Positions 52,852 to 61,892 of a DNA stretch of 64,000 bases are shown here, in pieces. The notes under the pieces are model-generated. The model was not told the DNA's origin. It saw only the letters and a program-made list of their open reading frames with translations, and did not search any database. The stretch covers positions 1 through 64,000 of the forward strand of contig NZ_JAQMWP010000019.1 of NCBI RefSeq assembly GCF_030403745.1. Direction: 5' to 3'. The translations under genes and the position numbers were made by a program. How positions within the stretch are numbered: position 1 is the first letter of the stretch; every line of letters starts with the position of its first letter. Source of the stretch: Streptomyces sp. S.PB5 (GTDB lineage Bacteria; Actinomycetota; Actinomycetes; Streptomycetales; Streptomycetaceae).

Positions 52852-52882
52852 ACGGGCGCCACTGGACACCGGTGGCGCCCGT
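52852..52882 (+). terminator. Hairpin terminator after the dehydrogenase operon
   Basis: ACGGGCGCCAC (52852-52862) pairs perfectly with GTGGCGCCCGT (52872-52882) around a 9-base loop. There is no T run, as is usual in Streptomyces. Confidence 0.7.
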
Positions 52883-52980
52883 GTCCATGTACAGCACCTG
52901 CACAGACCCTCGACAGGGAGGCCACGGCGGCCCCCGGTGTCCACAGGCCGGAGGACCCGGTTCAGGTCGGGTAAAGCTGC

Positions 52981-53010
52981 GGTATGGTCTGCCAACCCTT
53001 GGTATGGCAG
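52981..53010. promoter_or_regulatory. Repeat structure upstream of the family-5 binding-protein gene
   Basis: GGTATGG is repeated directly 20 bases apart (52981 and 53001), and CTGCCA (52989-52994) is inverted as TGGCAG (53005-53010), with CCAACCCTTGG inside. TATGGT (52983-52988) could be a -10 box with TTCAGG (52961-52966) upstream at 16 bases. The start codon follows 16 bases later. Confidence 0.45.
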
Positions 53011-53026
53011 CTCGAGGAGCGTGCGC

Positions 53027-54610
53027 GTGTTCAACCGGAACAGAGGCCTTCGGCGGATAGCAACCATCGCGTCCATATCGTCGCTGGTGGCCGGATGTGG
53101 TGTGTTCTCCTCGGACTCCTCCGACGACGAGGGCGCGATCATCGTGGGTACCACCAGCGCCCCGGCCACACTGGACCCCGCGGCCTCGTGGGACAACTCC
53201 TGGGAGCTGTTCCGCAACGTCTACCAGACGCTCCTGAACTACTCCCCGGGCGGCACCGCCCCCGAGCCCGACGCCGCCGAGAGCTGTGAGTTCACGGACG
53301 CGTCGAGCACCGAGTACGCCTGCACGCTGCGCGAGGGCCTGAAGTTCTCCAACGGGCACACCCTGGACGCCAGTGCCGTCAAGTACTCGATCGACCGGAT
53401 CAGGAAGATCAACGTCAACGGCGGCCCCGCGGGCCTGCTGGGCACCCTCGACCGGGTGCAGGTGAAGGGCGACCGCGAGGTCGTCTTCCACCTCAAGCAG
53501 CCCGACGCCACCTTCCCGCTGGTGCTCACCACGCCCGCCATGTCGATCGTGGACCCCCAGGAGTACTCCGCGAGCGAGATCCGCAAGGACGGCGAGATCA
53601 GCGGCTCGGGGCCCTACACCCTCGACGCCTACGACGAGGGCGCGAAGGCCGAACTCGTCCGCAACGGCAACTACAAGGGCATCGCGGACCGCCAGAACAG
53701 CGCCGTCACCATCCGCTACTTCCAGCAGTCGGACGACATGGTGAAGGCCCTCAGGGACAAGCAGATCTCGGTCGTCTACCGCGGTCTGGCCGCCTCCGAC
53801 ACCGTGGACATCGAGGACAACCAGCGCCAGGAGGGGCTCCAGCTCGTCGAGAACGCCACCTCCGAGATCAGCTACCTGGTGTTCAACCCCAAAGACCCCT
53901 GGGCCGCGAAGCCCGCGGTCCGCAAGGCCGTCGCCCAGATCGTCGACCGCGGGGCGCTCGTGCACAAGGTCTACAAGGACACCGTCCAGCCGCTGTACTC
54001 GATGGTCCCGGCCGGGCTCACCGGCCACACCACGGGCTTCTTCGACGACTTCGGAAAGCCCAGCGTGGCCAAGGCCGAACGGATCCTCACCCAGGCCGGG
54101 ATCACCGACCCGGTCCCTCTGACCCTCTGGTACACCACCGACCGCTACGGCTCGACGACCAAGCCCGCCTTCGAGGAGCTGAAGCGGCAACTGGAGGACT
54201 CCGGCCTCTTCGAGATCACCCTCAAGAGCCGCCCCTGGAAGACCTACGTCGAGGGCTACCAGAACGGCGAGTACCCGGTGTTCGGGCGCGGCTGGTTCCC
54301 CGACTTCAACGACGCCGACAACTTCATCGCCCCCTTCGTGGGCGAGCAGAACGCGCTCGGCACCCCGTACGACGCCCCCGAGATCACCGGCAAGCTGCTG
54401 CCGCAGTCCCGCGCGGAGAGCGACCGCGGGGCCGTGGCCCAGCAGATCGAGGACGCCCAGCAGATCTTCGTGGACGACGCACGGCTGCTGCCGCTGTGGC
54501 AGGGCAAGCAGTACGTGGCCGCGGACGAGGAGGTCGGCGGCCTGGAGAACGTCATCGACCCGGCGACCATGATGACGATGTGGGAGCTGTACCGGAAGAC
54601 CAGCTGGTAG
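53027..54610 (+). CDS. Family-5 (peptide/nickel-type) ABC binding lipoprotein
   Basis: A 527-aa lipoprotein. The short signal RIATIASISSLVAG is followed by Cys. The mature part has the SBP family-5 motifs GTTSAPATLDPAASWDNSWE, LREGLKFSNGHTLDASAVKY, and GSGPYTLDAYDEGAKAELVR. It should bind oligopeptides or related solutes. No permease or ATPase gene adjoins it. GTG 53027 has GAGGAG 7 bases upstream; GTG 53021 lies too close to that site. Confidence 0.88.
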   Translation: MFNRNRGLRRIATIASISSLVAGCGVFSSDSSDDEGAIIVGTTSAPATLDPAASWDNSWELFRNVYQTLLNYSPGGTAPEPDAAESCEFTDASSTEYACTLREGLKFSNGHTLDASAVKYSIDRIRKINVNGGPAGLLGTLDRVQVKGDREVVFHLKQPDATFPLVLTTPAMSIVDPQEYSASEIRKDGEISGSGPYTLDAYDEGAKAELVRNGNYKGIADRQNSAVTIRYFQQSDDMVKALRDKQISVVYRGLAASDTVDIEDNQRQEGLQLVENATSEISYLVFNPKDPWAAKPAVRKAVAQIVDRGALVHKVYKDTVQPLYSMVPAGLTGHTTGFFDDFGKPSVAKAERILTQAGITDPVPLTLWYTTDRYGSTTKPAFEELKRQLEDSGLFEITLKSRPWKTYVEGYQNGEYPVFGRGWFPDFNDADNFIAPFVGEQNALGTPYDAPEITGKLLPQSRAESDRGAVAQQIEDAQQIFVDDARLLPLWQGKQYVAADEEVGGLENVIDPATMMTMWELYRKTSW

Positions 54611-54700
54611 AGCGGGGTTTCCCGCGGAACGGAGTGCGTTGTCAGTGGTCGCCTGTAGGTTCTGAGACCTGAAGTGACCGCACGACATAAGGACGTTGAC

Positions 54701-55384
54701 GTGACCGACATCGCCATGCTGCCCGAGTCCTGGCGCGGGGTCCTGGGCGACGAGCTCCAGCAGCCCTATTTCAAGGAGCTGACGGAGTTCGTCGAGGAGG
54801 AGCGGGCGAAGGGTCCCGTCTACCCGCCGCGCGAGGAGGTCTTCGCCGCACTCGACGCGACGCCGTACGACCGGGTGAAGGTCCTGATCCTCGGTCAGGA
54901 CCCGTACCACGGCGAGGGCCAGGGACACGGCCTGTGCTTCTCGGTCCGCCCCGGCGTGAAGACCCCGCCCTCCCTGCGGAACATCTACAAGGAGATGAAG
55001 GAGGAGCTGGGCACCCCCATCCCGGACAACGGCTATCTGCTGCCCTGGGCCCAGCAGGGCGTCCTGCTGCTCAACGCGGTGCTCACCGTCCGCTCCGGCG
55101 AGGCGAACTCGCACAAGGGCAAGGGCTGGGAGAAGTTCACCGACGCGGTCATCCGCGCGGTGGCCGACCGGCCCGACCCGGCGGTCTTCGTGCTGTGGGG
55201 CAACTACGCCCAGAAGAAGCTCCCGCTGATCGACGAGAGCCGGCATGTGGTCGTCAAGGGCGCGCACCCCTCGCCCCTGTCGGCGAAGAAGTTCTTCGGC
55301 TCCCGTCCGTTCACGCAGATCAACGAGGCGGTCGCCCAGCAGGGCCACGAGGCGATCGACTGGACGATCCCGAACCTGGGCTGA
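54701..55384 (+). CDS. ung: Uracil-DNA glycosylase
   Basis: A 227-aa family-1 enzyme of base-excision repair that removes uracil from DNA. The catalytic-water motif GQDPYHGEGQ, FSVRPGVKTPPSLRNIYKE, LLLNAVLTV and the minor-groove loop AHPSPLSAKKFFGSRPF are complete. GTG 54701 follows AAGGA by 7 bases; a GTG at 54674 is less likely. S. coelicolor carries ung in the same relative place (SCO1343, from memory). Confidence 0.96.
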   Translation: MTDIAMLPESWRGVLGDELQQPYFKELTEFVEEERAKGPVYPPREEVFAALDATPYDRVKVLILGQDPYHGEGQGHGLCFSVRPGVKTPPSLRNIYKEMKEELGTPIPDNGYLLPWAQQGVLLLNAVLTVRSGEANSHKGKGWEKFTDAVIRAVADRPDPAVFVLWGNYAQKKLPLIDESRHVVVKGAHPSPLSAKKFFGSRPFTQINEAVAQQGHEAIDWTIPNLG

Positions 55385-55391
55385 GCCGCCG

Positions 55392-55421
55392 CCGGGCCGG
55401 TTCCCCGGTGGACCGGCCCGG
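55392..55421 (+). terminator. Hairpin terminator after ung
   Basis: CCGGGCCGGT (55392-55401) pairs perfectly with ACCGGCCCGG (55412-55421) around a 10-base loop, 8 bases beyond the ung stop. No T run. Confidence 0.65.
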
Positions 55422-55496
55422 TGCCGCCTGACCGGGATTGCCGGTGCGGGCCGTTAGCGTCGGGTGGTATTGACCGACGAGCGCCCGGAGGACGCG

Positions 55497-56009
55497 GTGG
55501 CGGAGCGACAGGAGCAGACGGTGCCCGATGCCGTGATGACACGCATCGGGCAGGTCGTCATGCTGCATCACGCGGGGGACCGCGAGGAGGCCCGGCACCG
55601 CTTCCTGGACCTGTGGGCGGAGATCGGCGAGCACGGAGACCCGTTGCACCGCTGCACCCTGGCCCACTACCTGGCCGACACCCAGGACGACCCCTCGGAC
55701 GAACTGGCCTGGGATCTCCGGGCGTTGACGGCGGCCGAGGAGCTGACGGACGACCGTCTCGCCGAGCACGAGGGCGCCCTCGCGGTGCGGGCCCTGTACC
55801 CGTCGCTGCATCTGAACCTGGCGGCCGACTATGTGAAGCTCGACCGCACCGAGGCCGCCCGCACCCATCTGGCGCGGGCGCGCCGGGCCGCGGGCGCCCT
55901 CGGCGACGACCCCTACGGCGACGGCGTACGGGCGGCGATCAGCCGACTCGAACTGCGGCTGGGCGAGGAGAGCGGAGGCGGTTGGGCGCCGCCGAGACAG
56001 CGCCCCTGA
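55497..56009 (+). CDS. TPR-like protein of unknown function
   Basis: A 170-aa all-helical protein: VMTRIGQVVMLHHAGDREEA, RHRFLDLWAEIGEHGDPLHR, CTLAHYLADTQDDPSDELAW, then LHLNLAADYVKLDRTEAART, HLARARRAAGALGDD. It is built of helical hairpins of the tetratricopeptide type, which usually bind other proteins. GTG 55497 has GGAGGA 4 bases upstream; GTG 55464 and TTG 55470 are possible leaderless starts just after TAGCGT (55455-55460). Confidence 0.75.
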   Translation: MAERQEQTVPDAVMTRIGQVVMLHHAGDREEARHRFLDLWAEIGEHGDPLHRCTLAHYLADTQDDPSDELAWDLRALTAAEELTDDRLAEHEGALAVRALYPSLHLNLAADYVKLDRTEAARTHLARARRAAGALGDDPYGDGVRAAISRLELRLGEESGGGWAPPRQRP

Positions 56010-56160
56010 CCACACCGGTCAAGGCCCGCAAGGGTGCGGGTCCGCGGCCGGGGCCCGTCCGCCCGGACCGCGGCCGACGCCGGTACTGGCACCGGCGACC
56101 GCGCCGAAACCGTGCGGCCGAGCCTCGCCCACCCCTGACGCCCTCGCGGCCGCGCCCCGC

Positions 56161-56652
56161 CTAACGCCCGTACGCCTGCTCGCAGATCGCCGCCTCCGGG
56201 CTGTCCTTGTGCCAGCCGCCGTACTGTTTCCCGAGCTTGCACACGTCCGGGTTCTTCGGTACCTGCCTGGCCACGTCGGGGATCTCGACGCGCGGTTGCT
56301 GCGGCTGCGGGATGTCGGGGTGCCGGACCTCGGGGCGGGCCGGCTCGGGGTGCGGGTGGGAGCGCGGCGCCCGCTGCCCGGCCGGCGGTGCGGCGGCGGA
56401 GGGAGGTGCCTCCCTCGGCACGGGCGCGCTCGGTCTGGACTTCCTGGACGATTCGATCAGTTGCAGGGCCTCCTGGGCCGGCGCCTGCACGACCTGTGGC
56501 TCCGCCCTGCCGTCGGGCCGGGGCGCCGACGGTCCGGAGGGCACCGGCAGCGGCCCCGGGGCGACGGGTGGGCGTTCGACCGTCACACAGCCGGAGAGGG
56601 CCGAGAAAGCCACGGTGGCCAGGAGGGTTGCGGTGGTCGTCGTTCGATGCAC
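56161..56652 (-). CDS. Putative lipoprotein, proline-rich
   Basis: A 163-aa protein. The signal VHRTTTTATLLATVAFSALS-G ends at a lipobox cysteine (SGCVTV). A long Pro/Arg/Ala-rich spacer (about 30-125) follows, then a compact C-terminal segment with two cysteines (DVCKLGKQYGGWHKDSPEAA, ICEQAYGR). The Pro-rich spacer would let it cross the peptidoglycan. The start is uncertain; GTG 56652 gives a proper signal peptide, ATG 56715 would place 21 residues before it. Family unknown. Confidence 0.7.
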   Translation of the reverse strand: MHRTTTTATLLATVAFSALSGCVTVERPPVAPGPLPVPSGPSAPRPDGRAEPQVVQAPAQEALQLIESSRKSRPSAPVPREAPPSAAAPPAGQRAPRSHPHPEPARPEVRHPDIPQPQQPRVEIPDVARQVPKNPDVCKLGKQYGGWHKDSPEAAICEQAYGR

Positions 56653-56764
56653 CCGCGCAACTCTGCTGGGTCGAGCCGGGTTTGGGACAGCGGACAAGCG
56701 GAGGTTGCCCCGCACGGGTGATCTCCGGCCCCGTACGGAGGGCGAGCCCTCCGCGAGGGTGACG

Positions 56765-57283
56765 TCAGTCGCCGGTCGCGCCGTCGAGGCGCTCGCGGAT
56801 CAGATCGGCGTGGCCGTTGTGACGGGCGTACTCCTCGATCATGTGGGTGTAGATCCACCGCAGGTTGAAGCGCTCGCCGGTGCGCCGGTGCTTGCCCGCG
56901 GACAGGTCGTCCAGGGCGAACCGGGCCGCGTTCGCCCGGGCGATCTCGATCTCGGCCTCCCAGGTGGCCCGGGCCTGAGCCCAGGTGTCCGCCTCGGTCA
57001 GATGGAACTCCCCGTCCGGGTCCTCGTCGCTGTAGTAGATCGGGCCCGCGTCCTCGTCGGCCAGCACCTTCCGGAACCAGCCCCGCTCGCACTCGGCCAG
57101 ATGCCGCACCAGCCCCATCAGGGAGAGCGTGGAGGGCTCCACGGAGGCGGTCCTGAGCTGGGCGTCGGTCAGTCCTTCGCACTTCCACGCCAGGGTCTGG
57201 CGGTGATAGTCGAGCCAGCCCTCCAGCATGGTGCGTTCGTCGGCGTCGGTGGCGGGTTCGCTGCGCGGAGTCTGCGTCGTCAT
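56765..57283 (-). CDS. DinB/YfiT-like four-helix protein (DUF664)
   Basis: A 172-aa protein: RTMLEGWLDYHRQTLAWKCE, TASVEPSTLSLMGLVRHLAE, CERGWFRKVLADEDAGPIYY, FNLRWIYTHMIEEYARHNGH. The metal-binding histidines of the DinB/YfiT superfamily (H in LVRHLAE and in EEYARHNGHAD) are present. Members act as thiol transferases or unknown damage-inducible enzymes; it is unrelated to DNA polymerase IV. ATG 57283 begins at the normal family N terminus. Confidence 0.88.
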   Translation of the reverse strand: MTTQTPRSEPATDADERTMLEGWLDYHRQTLAWKCEGLTDAQLRTASVEPSTLSLMGLVRHLAECERGWFRKVLADEDAGPIYYSDEDPDGEFHLTEADTWAQARATWEAEIEIARANAARFALDDLSAGKHRRTGERFNLRWIYTHMIEEYARHNGHADLIRERLDGATGD

Positions 57284-57507
57284 GCCCGCATCGTGTCCTA
57301 CGCCGCCCGGTACGACCACGCATTTAGGGCCATGACGTCGAACCGCGCCCTGAGGGCCGTGACGCGGCAACGCGATCACCGCGCCCGCCCTAGCCGGCCC
57401 GGAGCTCCCCCTCGCGGGGATTCGACGGCGCACCCGACCGGCGGCCGCCGCGGCCGCCGTATGCTTCCGTCGTGTCAGGCGTGGGCAAGCGGTAGGGAGA
57501 CCATCCA

Positions 57508-58413
57508 GTGAAGGTCGGCTGCATCGGACTCGGCGACATCGCCCGGAAGGCCTATCTGCCGGTGCTCGGCGGACTGCCCGGGGTCGAACTCCATCTGCAG
57601 ACCCGTACGCCGGCCACGCTCGCCCAGGTCGCCGACGGCCTGCACCTGCCCGAGGGGCAGCGGCACGTGGACCTCGACGCGCTGCTCGCCGTGGGCCTGG
57701 ACGCGGCCTTCGTGCACGCGGCGACCGTGGCGCACCCCGAGATCGTGACGCGGCTCCTGGAGGCGGGCGTACCGACGTACGTCGACAAGCCGCTGGCGTA
57801 CGAACTCGCCGACTCCGAGCGGCTGGTGGCGCTCGCGGAGGAGCGCGGGGTGTCCCTCGCCGTCGGGTTCAACCGGCGTTACGCGCCCGGGTACGCGCAG
57901 TGCGCCGATCATCCGCGCGAGCTGATCCTGATGCAGAAGAACCGGATCGGGCTGCCGGAGGAGCCGCGGTCGATGATCCTCGACGACTTCATCCATGTCG
58001 TCGACACCCTGAGGTTCCTGGTCCCGGGCCCGGTCGACGACGTGACCGTGCGCGCCCGGGTCGAGGACGGGCTGCTGCACCACGTCGTGCTGCAGCTCTC
58101 CGGGGACGGCTTCACCGCGCTCGGGGTGATGAACCGGCTCAGCGGCTCGACCGAGGAGGTCCTGGAGGTGTCCGGGCAGGACACCAAGCGTCAGGTGGTC
58201 AACCTCGCCGAGGTCATCGACCACAAGGGGCAGCCCAGTGTGCGGCGGCGCGGGGACTGGGTGCCGGTGGCCCGGCAGCGCGGCATCGAGCAGGTCGTCC
58301 TGGCCTTCCTCGACGCGGTGCGCGCGGGCAAGGTGCTCAGCGCCCGGGACGCGCTGGCGACCCATGAACTGTGCGAGCGGGTGGTACGTGCGGTGCAGGA
58401 GCGGGCCGCCTGA
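57508..58413 (+). CDS. Gfo/Idh/MocA-family oxidoreductase
   Basis: A 301-aa NAD(P)-dependent oxidoreductase. The Rossmann fold begins VGCIGLGDIARKAYLPVLGG; the EKP-like catalytic motif reads YVDKPLAYELADSERL, followed by VGFNRRYAPGYAQC and the substrate domain (LDDFIHVVDTLRFLV). It probably oxidises or reduces a sugar-related compound. GTG 57508 follows GGTAGGGA. Its last 77 bases overlap the 3' end of the opposite lnt gene. Confidence 0.88.
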   Translation: MKVGCIGLGDIARKAYLPVLGGLPGVELHLQTRTPATLAQVADGLHLPEGQRHVDLDALLAVGLDAAFVHAATVAHPEIVTRLLEAGVPTYVDKPLAYELADSERLVALAEERGVSLAVGFNRRYAPGYAQCADHPRELILMQKNRIGLPEEPRSMILDDFIHVVDTLRFLVPGPVDDVTVRARVEDGLLHHVVLQLSGDGFTALGVMNRLSGSTEEVLEVSGQDTKRQVVNLAEVIDHKGQPSVRRRGDWVPVARQRGIEQVVLAFLDAVRAGKVLSARDALATHELCERVVRAVQERAA

Positions 58414-59902
58414 GCCGCAGCGCCCTGAAGCCCCGGCCCGCGCACCAGACGGCGACGACGAGCAGCGCCGCGTGGGCCGGCCAGTCGCCGAAGCGGACGT
58501 ACGGCGTGACACCGGTGGCCAGCGGTACCTCGTAGACCGCGGTCGCGTCGGCGCTCGTGCCGAGCCATGAACCCACCCGCTGTCCCTCCGGGCCGTAGAC
58601 CGCGGAGACCCCGGTCAGGGTCGCGTGGACCATCGGGCGGCCCGTCTCGGCGGCGCGCAGGGCGGCGAGCGAGGCGTGCTGCTCAGGGGCCCAGCTCTGC
58701 TGGAACGTCGACGTCGCCGACTGGGCGATCAGCACCTCGGCGCCGTCCTCGGCGAGATGCCGGCTCATGTCGGGGAACGCGGACTCGAAGCAGACCATCG
58801 GACCGATCCGCAGCCCGTGCCCCACGTCCATGACGACCTGCTCGGTGCCCTGCCTGCGGTTCTCGCCCGCCGCCTTGCCGACGGAGGTGGCCCAGCCGAG
58901 CAGCGAGCGGAACGGGATGTACTCGCCGAACGGCACGAGCCGCATCTTGTCGTAGCGGTCGCCGGTGAGGCCGCTCGGACCGACCAGCACCGAACTCTTG
59001 TAGATGCCGGGCTTGTCGGAGCGCCGGGCGTCCACGTTGACGAGGACGTCGGCGCCGGTCTCCCTCGACAGCGCGGCGAGCCGGCGCGCCAGGTCGGGGC
59101 GGTCGCCGAGGTCGAAGCCGACGCTGCTCTCACCCCACACGATCAGGTCGACGTCCTGCCCGACGAGCTGCCGGGTCAGCTGCTCCTCGCGGACGAAGCG
59201 CTTGTCGCCGCCCTCGATGACGCCGGGCTGCACGACGGCGATCCGCACGCTGCCGTCGGGATCCGGCCGCGGCGACCACATCCACGCCGCGGAGCCGGCG
59301 GCCGCCGTGGCGAGGAGCGCGGCCATGGCGGGTACGCGGGAGGGCCGGACGGTGACCAGGAGGGCGACCGCGACATTCACGGCCACCACCAGGAAGCTGA
59401 TCAGCCACACCCCGCCCACCGACGCCACCCGCAGTGCGGGCTCCACCTCCCACTGACTCGCGCCGAGCATGCCCCATGGCCCGCCGAGCCCCTGCCAGGA
59501 ACGCACCAGCTCGACCAGCAGCCAGCCCGACGGCAGGACGAGCAGGGCCCCCGCGATCCGGCCGGGCGAGGGCGTCCCGGCGAGGAAGTGCCGTACCAGC
59601 CGGCCCCAGGGCGCCCACAGCGCGCCGAGCAGGGCCGCGATGACGAAGGTGAACACATGCAGGCTCGGCAGCAGCCAGTGGTGCATCGCCAGCATGAAGC
59701 CGAAGCCGCCCGCCCAGCCGTCGTACACAGCCCGCTTCCCGGTCGGGGCGGAGCGGACGAGAGCGATCCACGGGACCAGGGCGACGTACGCGAACCACCA
59801 CAGGGACGGAGCGGGGAAGGCGAGCACGGGCAGGGCGGCGGCCAGCGCGGCGACGGCGGACCGCCGCCAAGGGGAGGTGAGCCAGTGGCCGAGCGTCTTC
59901 AT
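58337..59902 (-). CDS. lnt: Apolipoprotein N-acyltransferase
   Basis: A 521-aa membrane enzyme that adds the third acyl chain to lipoproteins. About seven helices (1-210) precede a nitrilase-like domain with the triad E258 in IVWGESSVGFD, K319 in DKMRLVPFGEYIP and C371 in MVCFESAFPDMS. The C-terminal helix (HAALLVVAVWCAGRGF) closes it. Streptomyces carry two lnt genes; position suggests this is the lnt2 type (S. coelicolor SCO1336, from memory). The reading frame overlaps the 3' end of the oxidoreductase gene by 77 bases, so the last 25 residues share DNA with it. Confidence 0.92.
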   Translation of the reverse strand: MKTLGHWLTSPWRRSAVAALAAALPVLAFPAPSLWWFAYVALVPWIALVRSAPTGKRAVYDGWAGGFGFMLAMHHWLLPSLHVFTFVIAALLGALWAPWGRLVRHFLAGTPSPGRIAGALLVLPSGWLLVELVRSWQGLGGPWGMLGASQWEVEPALRVASVGGVWLISFLVVAVNVAVALLVTVRPSRVPAMAALLATAAAGSAAWMWSPRPDPDGSVRIAVVQPGVIEGGDKRFVREEQLTRQLVGQDVDLIVWGESSVGFDLGDRPDLARRLAALSRETGADVLVNVDARRSDKPGIYKSSVLVGPSGLTGDRYDKMRLVPFGEYIPFRSLLGWATSVGKAAGENRRQGTEQVVMDVGHGLRIGPMVCFESAFPDMSRHLAEDGAEVLIAQSATSTFQQSWAPEQHASLAALRAAETGRPMVHATLTGVSAVYGPEGQRVGSWLGTSADATAVYEVPLATGVTPYVRFGDWPAHAALLVVAVWCAGRGFRALRLRRPAPAPHVPPARTVHGSPARPGR

Positions 59903-59982
59903 ACGGCGCCTCCCTACCCCGTGCGTCCCTCCAGTGTGCGTGGTGCGGACGCCCCGGGGACAGAGGGCGTCGCCTCAGTTGA

Positions 59983-60480
59983 TCATGGACGTGGCGCGGG
60001 GGCAGGGAGGCGCCGCCACTTCTCCTGTACGACGACCTCGCGCAGCCGCCAGCCGTCGTACGTCCGCAGCAGCCGGAAGGCGTACCGGCCGCCGCAGATG
60101 AAGTCGGGGGCGGCACCGGGTCCGTCGCCGTCCCGGTCGATGCGCATCGGGTTGACGTAGTCGGCCTGGACCTGGGCCGTGTCGCCCGTGTCGTGGTCCC
60201 ACTGGCCGAAACTGATCCGCCGGTTCACGATGAGATGCTGCCGCATCGAGAACACCGCCAGGCTCTCCGAGAGCCACGCGGCGACCTGCCCGGCATCCCC
60301 CTCGACACCGCCCGCCGAACGGTAGTCCGCGCGTCCGTCCGGGGTGAACAACCGCCGGTACGCCTCCCAGTCGCCGTCGTCCACGGCCACCGCGTAGTCG
60401 GTGACCAACTCGTCGACGGCCAGCCGGTCCATCACAGTGGCGAGCTCCACACGCTGCGTCATCGGCTCAGTGTTGGGCAT
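59983..60480 (-). CDS. NTF2/SnoaL-like protein
   Basis: A 165-aa protein of the NTF2-like fold: VMDRLAVDELVTDYAVAVDD, GDWEAYRRLFTPDGRADYRS, RQHLIVNRRISFGQWDHDTG, FICGGRYAFRLLRTYDGWRL. Such folds act as small isomerases, cyclases or dioxygenase beta-like subunits. It is downstream of a FAD monooxygenase gene on the same strand, so they may act on one substrate. ATG 60480 or ATG 60462 may start it; neither has a strong site. Confidence 0.82.
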   Translation of the reverse strand: MPNTEPMTQRVELATVMDRLAVDELVTDYAVAVDDGDWEAYRRLFTPDGRADYRSAGGVEGDAGQVAAWLSESLAVFSMRQHLIVNRRISFGQWDHDTGDTAQVQADYVNPMRIDRDGDGPGAAPDFICGGRYAFRLLRTYDGWRLREVVVQEKWRRLPAPAPRP

Positions 60481-60571
60481 GGGGCGGGCGGGGCCAAGAG
60501 GCGTGCGAGGAGATTCACACGCCCCGGGGCGGCGCCGTATGCGCGGCGGGGGCTCGGTGGGCGGGTGCGGC

Positions 60572-61750
60572 TCATCGCGTCGCCTGTCCGTCGGACCCGT
60601 CGGCCCTCCACGCCGTCGCCACCGGCAGGAACCTGCTGCCGGCCGCGTGCGCCGCCATACGGGCGTTGCGGGCCTCCGCCTCGGGGCCGTCCGGGAGGTG
60701 GAACTCGTCGCCCGCGCTCGCGGAGCGGGCCTGCATACGGGTGGCGGCCGCCAGACGGCGGCGTACGTAACGCTCCAGCGCCTCGGGTACGTCGGACGGC
60801 GTCGCGGCGGTGAGGCAGTCGACGAGGACGGCGGCGTCGACGATGGCCTGGGCCGCGCCCTGGGCCTGGAACGGCACCATGGCGTGGGCGCTGTCGCCGA
60901 GCAGGGTCACCCGGCCGGTGTTCCAGCGGGCGAGCGGGGCGCGGGTGTAGATGCCCCATCGGTACATCGATCCCGCGCGTTGGAGGATCCGGAGCACTCG
61001 GGACTCCCAGCCCTCGAAGGCGCGCAACGGCTCCTCCGGCTCGGCCTGCTCCGTCCATGACTCGCGCGCCGTGTCCGTCCCGAACACGGCCACGACGTTG
61101 AGGAGTTCGCCGCGCCGCAGCCAGTAGTGGACGAAGTGCCGGCCGGGCCCGAGCCATATCCCGGTGTCCGGGAGGTCCAGGTCGGCCACCCCGGCGGCCG
61201 GGAGCAGCGCCCGGTAGGCGGCGGTCCTGGAGAAGACGGCCTCGTCCGGGCCGAAGAGCCACTGGCGGGCCGCGGAGCGGATGCCGTCCGCGGCGACCAC
61301 CAGGTCGGCGTCGAGGTGTTCGCCGCCTGCCGTCGTCACGCCGGCGGACTTGTCGTCCTGGTCGACACCGACGGCCTCGGTACCCAGTCGCACCAGCTCG
61401 GCCGGTACGGCGGCGGCCAACGCCTGCTGCAGATCGGCCCGGTGGAGCTGGAGATAGGGCGCCCCGAACTCCTCCTCGACCTCGCGCCCCAGGGCGTACC
61501 GGCAGATCTCCGTCCCGTCCGACCAGGTACGGAAGCTCAGATCCCCGGGGTGCGCGGCCCGCGCGGCGACCGCGTCCAGCAGCCCCAGCCGGTCCAACTC
61601 CCGTGTGGCGTTGGGCGCGAGCTGGATCCCCGCGCCGAACTCGGTGAACCGCGGTGTCTGCTCGATCAGCGTGACCTCATGACCGGCCCGGCGCAGACCG
61701 AGCGTCGCCGCCAGCCCTCCGATGCCCGCGCCTATGACGATCGCTCGCAT
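60572..61750 (-). CDS. FAD-dependent monooxygenase (salicylate-hydroxylase-like)
   Basis: A 392-aa class A flavoprotein monooxygenase. The FAD motif is MRAIVIGAGIGGLAATLGLR; DG at the second motif (VVAADGIRSAARQ) and the GD motif VTLLGDSAHAMVPFQAQGAA are complete. It should hydroxylate an aromatic substrate with NAD(P)H. ATG 61750 starts at the FAD motif; on the minus strand TACTGT lies 6 bases before it, so the message is probably leaderless. The NTF2-like gene follows on the same strand. Confidence 0.9.
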   Translation of the reverse strand: MRAIVIGAGIGGLAATLGLRRAGHEVTLIEQTPRFTEFGAGIQLAPNATRELDRLGLLDAVAARAAHPGDLSFRTWSDGTEICRYALGREVEEEFGAPYLQLHRADLQQALAAAVPAELVRLGTEAVGVDQDDKSAGVTTAGGEHLDADLVVAADGIRSAARQWLFGPDEAVFSRTAAYRALLPAAGVADLDLPDTGIWLGPGRHFVHYWLRRGELLNVVAVFGTDTARESWTEQAEPEEPLRAFEGWESRVLRILQRAGSMYRWGIYTRAPLARWNTGRVTLLGDSAHAMVPFQAQGAAQAIVDAAVLVDCLTAATPSDVPEALERYVRRRLAAATRMQARSASAGDEFHLPDGPEAEARNARMAAHAAGSRFLPVATAWRADGSDGQATR

Positions 61751-61892
61751 GGCACGACAGTAGCGAAGGGGACTCCGCGGCCGTACCAGGTGTTTCAGGC
61801 ATCCGTGCGTCTCAGTCATCTGTGCGTCTCAGGCATCCACGCGACCGATTCCTTCAAGACCGGGCCCGCGGCGCCTTCGTACCGTCGGAGCC

